A stretch of DNA of 64,000 nt, from NCBI RefSeq assembly GCF_031877795.1, contig NC_133933.1, positions 70,684,503 through 70,748,502 of the forward strand, given 5' to 3'. The position numbers were made by a program, and so were the translations under genes. Below are positions 41,001-53,900 of this stretch, in pieces (positions within the stretch are counted from its first letter, which is position 1; each line of letters starts with the position of its first letter). Below the pieces are notes generated by a model, which ran no database searches, was not told where the DNA came from, and saw nothing but the letters and a program-made list of their open reading frames with translations. Origin of the DNA: Strix aluco (Eukaryota > Chordata > Aves > Strigiformes > Strigidae).

Positions 41001-42650
41001 GAGATATTTTATATTTTACCCTTAATCCTAAGGGATTCACAAAGAAAATATATCTTGAAAATTGTAAATTATGTATAATATCTAAATTGTTCTGCAAAGC
41101 AAGCTGCGACATTTACACTAGCTTTCTGTGTTACAGACTTGGTTTTCCCCAGAAGGTACAAAGTTTTCTGGATGAAGTCAAGTGACAAGATGGGTTTTGG
41201 GCCCCCTTGGAATAAGAGGGGTAAATTCATCATTGCACTTGTCCCATGAAAATTCACCAACTACTGTGCTGTACCAACAGAGTACTCTGTCTGCGCATTG
41301 AAGCTGTCCAGTTTGTGAAAAGAAAACCTCTCTTTAAAAAGCTTTGGGAATGAAAACCTGAGAATTAAACAAAAACTGATGTTAAAAAGAACTTCTGTTT
41401 AAATTCTTGTTTTCTTGTTTTCATTTGGGTAATTTTGTCAGCTTCCACATGACATGCATATTGCTTTCAACTGCCAGCAGAACTTTCCATTACCATGCAA
41501 AGAAGCAGTAAATTATAGATCTCTGACAATGTGCTTTTTTCCTTTATCCCAGTGGCATCAACCTACTTTACTACCTCTAAGTGGAAAATGCACCACAGTT
41601 AATACAGAAATTCATATGGATGCATGTAATTGGTAACAAGAGCTGCCTTTTTCTTTTTTTCCTGATTATTTTACTTTTTTAAGGTCTTGGCTTTAAAACA
41701 AACACCTCTCTGAAGATCTGCATTGACTTAATTTTTCCAGCTATGCATTTTTGAATGGATACATATCCTGTCTCAGATTGTTGACCTGCATACAGTATAA
41801 AACAGGTGGTAGGAGCTGAAATTCATTACTTCATGGTATCCCTACACCAAAATCTTAAATGCATGTTTTGGAACAGCAACCACTCCAATCATTGTCACAT
41901 CAGTCTTAAAGGACTTCATATCAGTCTCTCCCCTAATAAGTATTGTAAAGTGTCAAATCAAGAGGCAGTGTGAAAACTTGCTGTTAAACTCCATTTAGCC
42001 TAAACTGCTAGTTACTTTGTGTTGACTTCCAAAGCACTTAAAATGTTTAGAACAAAAAATTTTCAGTAAACCTTGGTAGGAAATCAATGAGAGAAGGAAA
42101 TTCAGCACACATCTCTTCTAATTGATGCTCTCACAGGTCAGGCATTCGGGCCAATCTTTGGATTTCTCTAAATTTTTGGCAACCACCACTTTGATTGAGA
42201 TATGAGCTTGCATATATGAAATGATCAGATGAACTAAATAGATACCACAGAATCTAGTACCACTTCATTTAGCATATTCAATGTTTTCCTTTGCAAAACA
42301 TCAGTACTTGAAATTGTCAACAATTTCTTTCCACCAACACTTTCTAATTAAATCCAACTTTCTAAATTCTCTACTGAATGGTTTTATTAAGTATAGTTTG
42401 TCACAAAAAAGCATTTAAACAAACAAAAAACATAAAACAAACTTGGGAAGGAAATGAAGGAAATTCCCAAGGAAGGGAATGGATTTGCAATATCCCACGC
42501 TACTAACTAATTATGTTTTTAATGTTACAACAACGTCTTGGGGTCCAAAGGGTTAGGGAATTCTCCATATTAAGCAGTTAACTGCCGTCCCCATTCCAGC
42601 TGCATTAGGGACAGACAGCATAGACCAATATTTGAAGGAAAAGGAAGTAT
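38081..42650. other. Intergenic DNA
   Basis: No gene supported. It contains an A run at 39769-39782. Open frames such as 38834-39058 (+) and 40791-40453 (-) have no recognisable domain. Confidence 0.6.
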
Positions 42651-42792
42651 TGCTATCTCCATTTTACATGCAGTGAACTGGTGGAGGGAGGCTAAATGAC
42701 TGGCCAAAGGTCAGATGGATGGACTTTGTTAGAGTCAGAAATAGAAGCATGATGGCTGGAGCACTTAGTACCAAGACCAGCCCCGCTCTCTT
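42651..42792 (+). mobile_element. MIR-like SINE relic
   Basis: TGCTATCTCCATTTTACATG, then AACTGGTGGAGGGAGGCTAA, then ATGACTGGCCAAAGGTCA, then AGAGTCAGAA, and a CCCCGCTCTCT end match the core and 3' part of the MIR family in order (lost bases included). The match is seen directly, against the consensus from memory. MIR copies in birds are old. Confidence 0.65.
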
Positions 42793-44859
42793 ACATGCCT
42801 GATCGCAGCTAAGATGCTTGTTTGTAACATGAAAAACCTCAGAAAGTTTGGTTCAGATAAGCGTTCATTCTTCTGAGTACTTATCTCAGCCTAACTTAAA
42901 CTGTCTGACTTCTCTGAGCCTGCAAAATGGATGTCTTACAAGAACTTATTTTTAAATATGTTTCTGTATTTTAAATTCCAGCTGGAAGCAAGCACTAAGA
43001 GGGATGAAAATGAAAGATAACATGAAGTGAATAAATTAACTTGCAAATCCCAATATGATTTGATCTGGCTGGTTTTGGTGAAAGTCACTCTAGTTCCTCT
43101 TTTTCACTTCCTCTTGTATTGGAAAAAAACCAAATTCAATTATTTCCATGTGTACTAGAATTGAAACAATCAGAAAGGAGATGTTTTGCATGGACTGTGT
43201 GCCTAAAAAACTGCTGGCAAAGAGCTCCTGTCCCCATAATCTCTGAAGCAACTAAAGTGCTTGTTTGTGAATGTGTTATAAAAACATTTAAAATTGTGTG
43301 TTTATGATAATAGATATAGTAAATCATATAATGTTTAATAAGTAGTGAGATTGGGTTTGGCAGTAGAAAACACACGGCACTTTTGTTAGCAGCACAGAGG
43401 CTTTGTTCAGGCTGATTTGACTCTGGCTTCTGGGAAGATTTATTTTATACGGGATATGCTTGGAGATTCAGTGCAGGTATTTGCAATCTGTCTCCATGAT
43501 GAGTTGTAACAGGCTGGTGCTACTATTCATTGCTAACATCACTGAGAACTTCCCATTACACAGACCCTGTTTTCACTTGCTTAAACTTCACAAACATGAA
43601 ATGGTTTGGGCCATAGATGTCAGTCTCATACGGAGCTATTTGAGCCATGACCTGGTTTAGTATCCCTCTGAGAGGCTAAATGTCTATTCTCATTAGACTC
43701 TCCATTAGTTCAAGTAGCAGAAAGAGTTCTGTGCATGGTAACCTGTCCACATGCTGACCACTTGGAAGTTAGATTGCAGCTCCACAATTCAGTTCATTTT
43801 TTAAAACTGGGGATAACATTTAGCTGCCCCACATGAATGTACAGCCCGTACATAGAATATAAAAGCTACAAAATCCAATGTGCAAGAATGAAGATGTCCA
43901 TGGAATTTTAATTAATCCCTGTGTGTCAATTATAATAATATTTAATTACTACAATTTTGAATCTTTCTGAGCTTGGTAAAAACAGTGCAAAGGTACTTCT
44001 TGATCTTAGAATTTCTCTTGAGGCAAACATGTTGTACTTGAGAACTTCAAAACAAAAGCAATATACACACATTGTTTCTTCAATGTTGGTTCATGTGCCA
44101 AGCCTATGCATGTAACACATTAATGCAAATTGCATCATAGCTGAGGGTAAGGACACCTATATAATTTTGTTTAAGTTGTGGAAAAAAAATTGAAAAATAA
44201 TAATTAAAAAAAAGAAAAATAATATAGAGATAAAATGCTAAATTAGACCATTCAGCAGACCAATCTAATTTCTGAACCAAATGGACTTTAGGGGGTAATT
44301 GGCCTGGGTTTTGAGGTGCTTTCAAAGCTTCTGGCATCTCTCTATTACCGTGAGGTAGTTCAGTCATTCTTTCCACATTAATAATAATAGTTTTACTCTG
44401 TCCAAGCATGTTACAAAATTATTCTCTTGTAGTGCATACAGTATTTAAATGGACCTTAATAGTTTAACTGGGGAAACTGTCAGACTTGCAAGCAGTAGTT
44501 TTACTGATACAAAAAGTTTTGCAAATGCATTTTTTTTAAATTTTGCAGAATATTTTACTGTCAGACCAAGATTTAGGGAATTAGATTCACAAGGGCTCTT
44601 ACCAGTACTTTCTTACTAAAGATGCAAATAATCCGCTATTCAGACCATGCCAAGAATTTAATCCTCAATGCTTTTAATTTAGAGTTAGTTGTCTGCTTCT
44701 GCTTCTTTTCTGCATTCCCTCCAAAAAAAATTGTTTCTTATACTGCTCTCATTAACCAAAACTGCTATTTCATGTAATAAAATAGAGCTTAAATGTTTCT
44801 CTTCCCCTGGAAAATTAATACAGATAAAATAATTTCGGCCATTTGGCTCTTGAATTAAA
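42793..44859. other. Intergenic DNA
   Basis: No gene or clear repeat recognised. Confidence 0.6.
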
Positions 44860-44932
44860 TTTGTGGGAATCCAAAGTAGTCCCACTGATTTAGGTGGAGT
44901 AAATCTGGATTTATTCAGGAGCAATTCTGAGA
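44860..44932. repeat. Possible ancient amniote interspersed repeat
   Basis: CCAAAGTAGTCCCACTGATT with GGTGGAGTAAATCTGGATTT resembles an old repeat seen widely in reptile and bird DNA (the form with CCATTGAAGTCAATGGAGT). The family is uncertain. Confidence 0.3.
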
Positions 44933-47900
44933 AGAACATAAATCCATAATTTCAGCAGATCCAGATTCTCTCTTCAGTTTAGACAACCTTCTAGGTGTGC
45001 GTGTGTATTATACGTGGGTGTATATAGGATTATTGTTGGGTACTGACATCTAGTGTGGTTCAGCTTAACTAGATGTTGGTCTGATCGTAGTTATAGCTTC
45101 ATTAGTACTTGCAACAGTCTCTTGTTGGAAGTCTGTAAGTGAAATTTCCTTGCACTTATAAACTCGACTAAAGGAAAATTACCATTATATTTATCTAAGG
45201 CGATAAATTGGTCAGTGTGCCTCTGTAAAAAATGTTGTTGAGATTATTTGTCAAATGACGCTAAATATTTATCATAATCATTACATACTGTAAGGAAAAG
45301 CTGTTTCTGGGGCGTCTTGGATGCTTCCATGTGGTTAGTGATTGCTGATTACTAAATGGTGACAAACATTTGTCCACAACTTAGATTTATTAATTCAGTG
45401 TCAGAGAGCAGTATCAGAGACTTGTGAAAAGGGGGCAGAAATTTGTGGAAGCTCTGCAGAAAATCTGCTCTATGTTATAGTTTTTAAATTTTTTAAAATA
45501 TTTTTGAAAGGACTGAAGTGTTAGACATCTCTGGGTTTCTGTGCTATCAGCTCCCCCCTTGGCTTCCAAGGGCTGGAGTTATGGCAACATAAGAAGAATG
45601 AGTGAGAGTCCCAGTGAGATTTAATTAGGCTTTCTTCTTCAGAAGTTAGAGCAGCTAGAAGCTTTTAAATGTTTCTGGAGCTTTGACATGAAAGAGTTTG
45701 GATAACTGCAAGAACTGTTGGGGCTTCAAAGGTTACATCTTTGTATCACACACAGAAAAGGAATGCATATATTAGAGGAAGACTTTATCCCAGTTCAAGT
45801 TCATCCGGAAAATATCTTTTGTGCTACAGAGGCTGGTGCACCAGCAAATTTGCCCTGGTGCTGGGCAAATCCTTTAAGTAAACCTCAATTGCTGTGTTTT
45901 ATAGTGTGTGTGCTCAGGTTCTCCCCAGTATGTACCCACAAAACAGTGGCAAAGCAGAAAAAAACGACTCTGCACAGAGAAATTGAGACTCTGCTCTGCC
46001 TCTTGAAACCCCTTCAGTCCTCAAGTATGGTTAAACAGTGGGCTGTGTGACTCTTTCGTCCAATCCTTTACCCTAAGGGAGATGACATCCCAGCCAAAAT
46101 TTTGAGTACTTTCCCTAATCCAGAACCTTTTTGGGGAGCTGTTGCCCTCCTTGGCTTGTCAAGAAGTACTGACTGCTGTTGTCCAAGACATCCTGATGAT
46201 TTGAGAGGAGAGGTTATTTCACCCCGATAAAGTCTCAGTTTCAGGCCAGTATGAGCTACCAATCAGATCCTGCTGCAGGATGCAGCAACCAGAGACCATT
46301 GTTTGCTGAATCTGTTTTGTACTGTTCCAGGACACAGCAAAAGCTCCAAGATCATTGGTAGGTTTCAGCTCAGCTTTCCTACCTTATCTCAAAACACCCT
46401 CACCCCTCTTTTTAGGCATCAGAAGTGCCATAGCAAGTTCTGGAACATAATCCCAAGGCAGACTGCTTTTCCAGAGAGACAAGATAAAGGGAAAAAACCA
46501 ATTATGAGAGAGACGTACAGATGAGTTGGTATGTTTGAGAGCAGCATCTGCTGTGAAAGGCTACTGCCCGATATTAGCCATTCATTTGCCATTCCTGTTA
46601 AACCTTTTCAGCTGAGCTGTTCCTGGCAGGACTTCCCTAAGGCATGGAGCATGACAGCATTGCATTCCTTCTTTCACAGCCAAACTTCAAGAAGATCTGG
46701 ATATCACTCTTTGGTTTTTGGGTAACATTAGCCCTGAAAATTTCCTGTCTTCTTCCGGGTTTTGTACAGTTTTTATCGATCTCTTCCTCTTCAACAACTC
46801 TTTGCCTTTTGCATCATGGTATGTGATAGGTAGTGGAAAGCTGTGTGGTTTCCTGGGTAGGGATGATACTCTGAGGGTTTTTTTGTCTGCAGGGCTATCT
46901 TAGGGAAAATGCCTTGATCAGGTATGGTTTCTATATGTGCAGAACAAGAACCTTGCTCCACAAAGCCTAGAACTGAGATGTGCTCTAATGGTTGCTTTGT
47001 CTTTACTATCGAGGCTGGGCATTGACCTTAAGACTAACATCAAGACTTGCGAGAAGTGTCTCATACCTTTGTCCTTATCATGCCTGTCTACAACTTCCTT
47101 ACCTTTTCTGTCATTTGAATACCAAGATCTCCTTTAATTGTCTCTGAAATATCTTATTTACTTCACAGTCATATTTCTGGGTACAGACTTGTGGGGTATT
47201 AAATGCTCTTGATCTGTGGTCCAGGCCTCATGGGTTACTGTAATACAAGTACATTTAAATTAATAAAACCAAAAATTCATGCCACTGACACTGTATAAAT
47301 ATTATTTATAGGTGACTGTTCAAGGGGAAATACAACCCTCTTTAGCAGTAATGTAACTGCTGCAGAATCTTTCTCACCTCTATCACCTTTCCATTTTTTA
47401 CATGTAAAGAAAAAAAATAGTATTTTCAGTGCTTAATTAATATTCTTTGCCTCAGACAGGTGTTAGCCATTACACTATTAGCATATCTCATTCTTCTGGT
47501 ATATCTCCTGAAGAGCAAGCAAGGTTATTCACAGACAATTAAGTAGTCAAGGACTAGAGTTCGTCTTATAAAAGAGATTTATTTTGCTCAATAAATTGCT
47601 GTTAGACAGATGCTTCCTGATCAGTGAATAATTCCTTTGATTTTTTTCATGACTTCAGTTGGAAGCTGAAGCTCATCAGCCCTAGATAAATTGTAGGCTT
47701 GCAGAGATCTGCTCTACTAAAAAGTCTTCAGTTATTAGAGTGTCAGCTTCCTAAGAGGATCTCTGCCCACAGCTATGTGTTGCCCCTATCCAAGAGGGAA
47801 GTTCCTTCCTCTGTCCTCTGATCGAAGAGTTGTCAGCTGAACTACCTGGAAAATCAGTCTTTGAAATCACATGCCTCGGCAAGACTGTAAGATAAAACCC

Positions 47901-50900
47901 TTGAAACTATATTTACTGCTAGTGAGTAGTTTATTGTATTCATATCTGCAGCAATAATTTCTTATTAAATGTTGTTTTAGCTTCTATTCAACTTTTTTTG
48001 TGTTTTGCATAAGTATTAGAAAGGCTGACAAGAAGGCATGTTAATTATGTGAAAGGCAAATCCAACTTAATGAACCACTGAAATACTGTTATGGAACAAG
48101 TTTCCTTAACAAGTTTCAAGTTAGGAATGCAGCACAGAATTTCATATTTAGATCACGGTAATGAAATATGTTCATGTTATCTTTTGAATGTGTTTCAGGT
48201 ATCTATCAATACTCAAAGTGATGTTGATTGTTCTTACTTAGCCTGCTGAAGGTACTGAGAATTACAGGACTGAAGGGAGGAGGTTTTGTTGCACAGGAAA
48301 TATGATTTCCCATGTGCTAATTCCACCTTACCCAGTAGCACCTAAGGCCTTGCTTGCTTTGTGTACCCTCTTTGTGCACCTGCCCAGCCAGTCTGCATCT
48401 TAATATCACAGCATACAGGGGAAGCGTGGCATACAGTCTGGGAAATCAGTCCTTGAGAGATGCTGGGGGAAATATTTTCAGCCTGAGAAAGCAGTGCCTG
48501 GGAGTTGGATGCAAAGAGAGCTCTGGTCCTCCACTACCCACCCTTGACCCTGTTCTGAATCCATGGCTCTTATGGCAAAGTTTCCATCTCACCCTGCCCT
48601 AATTTCGTACCTGTTTCTCTTACAGTGAGACCTCTGAGATGATGTTTTCCTTAACTCTTTCCAGGTCCAAGCTGAAAACTGAAACTAAAGTCAACATATA
48701 CAACATGGTGCCATATGAATGAACCCATCCCCTGCCGCTTCAAGTGGCAGCTGTGATCCTGGAGATTCCCTCACGTCCCCTTCCTTGGCTCTCCTCCTCT
48801 TGACATCTTAATTGCCTGGAGGAAAAGCTGCTCTTAATTTACCCATTTGTTTCACTTTAGTTCCTGAAGCAGCTCTCAGCTTTTAAGACACATTCCTCTA
48901 TAGCAGATAGTTATGTTGTATGAGTGAGGATAGGAGATCTCAACATATTTACTGTCATAAAAGTGGGACAGATCATCTCTGCAATCTCTGTGGTCTCTTT
49001 ATGAACCAGAGACTCTGCATGGCCCAGTGTGTGTGTGGAGCAGTATGTGAGCAATAACTTTCTGCTCTCTTTCAGAAGCTCTTGCTCTGAAGGATCAGAC
49101 TCCGAGAGGAGTCCGAATGACCTTGCAAATCCATCAGGATAGTGTCTTAGTGAAGAGATGAGTCTCACACTGTGCTTGGAAAATTGAGGAAGGGGAATTT
49201 ATTCTGCTTCTGTCACTAGTGAGTGCCAAAAATAGCAACGGACACTTGAACTGGTGAGAATAACTTTTTCCACAGAGAATGTAGGACCCTGTCTTTAAAA
49301 AGCTGCTGTGTATTTCCAGTGTGTTTGTGCTCTGACTTGCCAAGTTTTGCCATGCATGTACATAATACGTCTTCCAGGCATGCTGCTGGGTATGGTGGCT
49401 TCAGGGGGTTATGTGATTTGTCAACATTAAGGAGTATAGGGAATGCTAAAAGGCTTAATTACTGTTATAGTTTCCTTGCAATGATTGCATTGCAAATTTT
49501 CTTTTAGTACTTCTGGGCAAACAGGTTATAATGTCTAGAGGAATTTAGAAATCTTTAATAATTGATCTTATACTTTAAATAAATTCTGAGAGTAGCATTA
49601 ATACATTGACATCTTAGTGCTGGGGTGAGTCAGGCAATTTACCACACATGTGATCAAATGCAGTCCCAAAGCAAAGCAAAACCTGTTCTTGGATCAGGGG
49701 ATGATAGTACTGATATCTGGAAGGGAGCATTTCCACAGAGGGCCTCTCTGACTGGACTCTGTTACAAAACCAGTTGCGACCAGGCATGTGTCTGTAGTCC
49801 TGTGTGTTGACTTAACAAGAAGGACTGAGTGTACAGTTTGAATGTATATTCACTAATGATGGTCCCTAACTTTGGGTCAAGGCACAATCACATGCAGAGG
49901 TAGAGAAGCTCCTTTTGCCATTAAAGAGTCTACGGGGCCTGCTCTCATTAGACCAGTCCAGTACCCTTACTGTCACGTTCCTCTTAGTGGAACGATGTCA
50001 GGCATACTCACGGTATAACTCTGTGTCTCAAACCACTTTTCCTCTTTTCAAGACTTATTTTCAAGATACCACAGTGCAACAAAAGCTACTTGAGAAACCT
50101 AAGATGTCAACCTTCTAAACAAGTTTTAAAAATATATTATTAAATTAGCATAAATCTCATAGCTAAAAAAACCTGCTTTTGGATTAAATATCCACAGCTG
50201 CCTAGTCTGTTTGTAATCCAGTTGTGGTATCTGGCAGTCAGAGCATAAAAAGGCATTCTTGAAAATAAATTATTTCTAGGACTCTTATATACAAGAGCAT
50301 CTGGATACTTGGGAGTAAAAAAAGGGAAAGCGAACATTGCTCAGACATTGCAGTGCTTATTAAAAGATAAATGCTTTCCAGGGATGTATTTCTGGATAAT
50401 ATAATCTCAAAAAATCTTCAGAAGACAATGATGCAGAGAATGAAGACAGTGTATGTGGCACAACATTTCCTTGCACTCCACCCTTGCTTGAAGCAAGAGT
50501 AATATTTTAAGTTACCGATTCCAACTAGTTTTCTTGGAAGTCAGGGTTCAATTTACATTTACGACTGCCTGAAGCTATTTTGAGGAATCCAAATAAAAGA
50601 CTAGCCAGCCTTCAAAGCTGTCTCAGAAACAACACAGAAAATGTTAAGCATACCTGTGGCTTGCACTTGTGTCATTTATTATTATCAAACTTACATCGCC
50701 TCTGGTTTTGAAATCTCAAAGAAACACTTTCTCTGCAAAGTGATGCCTTAAAATGTAAATGTGTTTTCTGAAATGCATTTTGTTATCATTTCTGAAATAC
50801 TTTTGATCTTTTTTTACTTCTCCTTTGAAAAAGCAAAAAACCCTACAGAAAACAAACACATTCATTGCCCTTACAACTGTTAAACAAACCAGCCAACCTG

Positions 50901-53900
50901 GAAACCTTTTCATGACTGTGGAGTTTAAGTAATTGTCATAGTAGCTCTTCAGAAATGGCAAATTTTGGAGGCCTTTAAGAGATATGGACCTTTTCTAAAA
51001 CACGTCTTAAAACCACAGCAGCTCCCATACCAAAATAGGGCCAGCTGACAGGGACAGAGTCTGTGGACCAGATTATCAGCTACATGCTGGCACTGCACCT
51101 CCTTTTCAGGAGCACAATAAGCACAAGTGGGCCTGGACCTCTCCAAGGCAGTACCCCCTGCCTAGTCTTTGCCACACAGACCTGCTACCAGGGTACTGTC
51201 TGGTTAAGTGCCTGCAGCATCCACCCAGGGAGACAGGAGACCAAGAGGATAACAAGCTTTGTCTTACTGAAGTACTTCAGTGAAAATAGTTGCTGAGTGT
51301 TGTGAAGACAGCATTCACTATATATTGGTGGTATAATTAATTTGAAGGGGTTGAATTTTCTGGGAGGGTCTGGCCAGTGCTTTGCACTGGAACTGCTGGG
51401 GACTCCCTGTGTTGTGAGCATCCCTAAAAGACCAAAAAGGTTTCAAGCTTTAACAAGCCAGGTGCTATTAGGAAACAAGTCATGATTGTTAATATTTTGT
51501 TTAGAGAAAACTCTTGTCGCTAGGAAAGAGATAACAGAAATGAAAGATTTATAAGTCACTCTCTCCCTGCTCTTTGCAGAACTGATACTTTCTGCTTTTT
51601 TTCAGCCAGCTCAGTGGATTTCTGATTGTAGCAAATGTTACAGTCCTCTGTGATCCCTAGGAAGGTTGCTCCTGTCACCTGTAAGGTGACATCTTTTCTC
51701 TGTCCCTCTCAGCAACCTCCCTGCTAAACCTTCTTTTTGGCACTGTCAGGTCTTCCCTGCATAGCTTAGCTGCCTCTGGGAGGATGATCAACCCCCTTCC
51801 CTCAGGGGATTTCACACCACACCACTCCTCTTCCTAAACGAAGAGCTGGGAACACACAACCAAAATACATACCATCTGCCACCAGCACTTCACCTGGGTT
51901 TTGTCAGAGCCCTGGGTGAATAGAAAGGTGTTTCTGGTGCCACAGGCAAAGGTGACCTGACAGTGTCCTGGTCTTATCTTGGAGGTTGTGACAACAGTGT
52001 CCCAGAACAGCTATTAGCATGTGCCCTCATGTATTCCCATTTCCAGTCAGGCATAAAATAGAAAACTAGAGTGTTTCTGGTAGCTGGCCTTCCCCCAGTC
52101 TTCAGCAGTTTCAGTGTATATTGGAATTAGTTGGAAATAACCATTAACTCGGAGGAGTTATAGGGGATGAAATTTGGACTTATTTCTTCAAGGTCTAAAA
52201 GATAAGAAACGCCCTTATTAACAACTTCTCTTCTTTGAGTTTTTTTTTTAGCCTGGAAAAATGCTACTTGTACCAATCAAGAAAGGCACTGAATGCTCTG
52301 TAATCTCAAGAGATATTAATTTGCAATTTATGGGGTATCATGCAGCTCTCTGTACATTATCTTAGGCACAGAAACGCAGTTAAGAAGTTTTTGTCCTCAA
52401 TCATTTATTCACAGTTTCCTCACTTGAGCTGATTCAGCTCTTCATGAAACTGAACTGGAAAGTGGATTGCTGAGATCATCTGAGTTTAAAAAAATTAAAT
52501 AAGTCAAAACTGAGTTTTATTTTGTTTTTCTGTATGGTGGAGATGGAACAATTAGTGTTTAGCTCTGGGCAGCAAGGAGTGGAGAGGAGGCAGGAAGTTT
52601 TGCAGCCAACGAGAAGGTACATGAAACTGCCTGAATTTAGAATTTCCCTTGACCTTTAAAGAGACACACCAGGGTGGAGGGGAAAAGAGACGTGCAACAC
52701 AACATAGTGCTGCAGTACTGAGTCACACCTTTTCAGCTTATCTAAGCTCAATATCTTGTCCCCAAGAGGAATCAAACTCAGAAGTCTCAAAAAGAGTCTA
52801 ATCACTAAGTGTGTCTGGTTATACCTTTCCATGGTCTTCCCAAGTGACTGGGCTAGGGCAGGGTATGCTTTCCACCTTAACCCATCAGAGATTTTGAAAG
52901 TTCACGGTAGCATTTGGAAAAGCAGAAGTCAAAGGAATAAACCTTTCCTGCCAGCTGTATCAGTTATAAACTGCTCAATTTCTGGACTACTGATTATCAG
53001 TGTAGAAATTCTGATAGACTAGGTTGGGGGATCCAGCTCATTTCCAGCTTAACAGTGGTTTGAAACTATTGCATACTTTCTTTTGAATGACAACACCCCC
53101 TCTGAAACTGAAATCTCTGGAAGTGCTTTCCTTCCATTCCTGCCTCCTTCCCCACCGGCCTCCCCAAGCCACCACCAAGAACTAAAAGTGATCCCGTTGT
53201 CATGCTGCCAAAGTAAATGAACATGATTCACAATTTTCCATAATAACTATTCAACATTAAAGCAGTTGGTAATTAAAGTAACCCTTGCTCCCTGGTGACA
53301 CATGCAGCATGACAAAACAGAAGTAACACGACAGCAACAGAACCTGTCTCCTTTATTTACTTGCTGCTTCGGTGCCTTGTTCTGCCAAGTGACTGATCTT
53401 CTACTGAATTACAGAAGAACAACTGAGTTAAATTAGACTGAATATTTGTGGTGAAAATGTTAATGTGAAAGTATTTGCTGTGATAGCCCATAAAATAAAA
53501 TCAATGTACTTTCAGATTCATCATGCCTCTCCTGGGTCTGTGGCTGATTTTCCTCTGGTTTTCAGGGAAGCAAAGGAGTGCTGCAACTCAGCCACCGGAC
53601 TGAGGCCGGGAACCTCTAACCTGGGGACTTACAGCTCAGAGACCAAATATGATGCATGGCACAGAGTGGGTTGCTTTAAAGCCACCTCCACTCAGTGTTA
53701 CATCAGCAGCTTTGAAAAAGGTACTTTTAAACAGAGAAGCCAGTTAAAATTGGAACAAAATGTTGGTTTAAAATCTCTGGGCCAGGCTGGATAGGTCTTA
53801 CCAGAGTCGTGCCTTCTTTAGGATAGTCTCCTGGAGAACCATAGTGCCATGGCTCTCTGGAGGAACGTCTTCTTCCCTGTTGTGCCTCTTGCCTCCTAAG

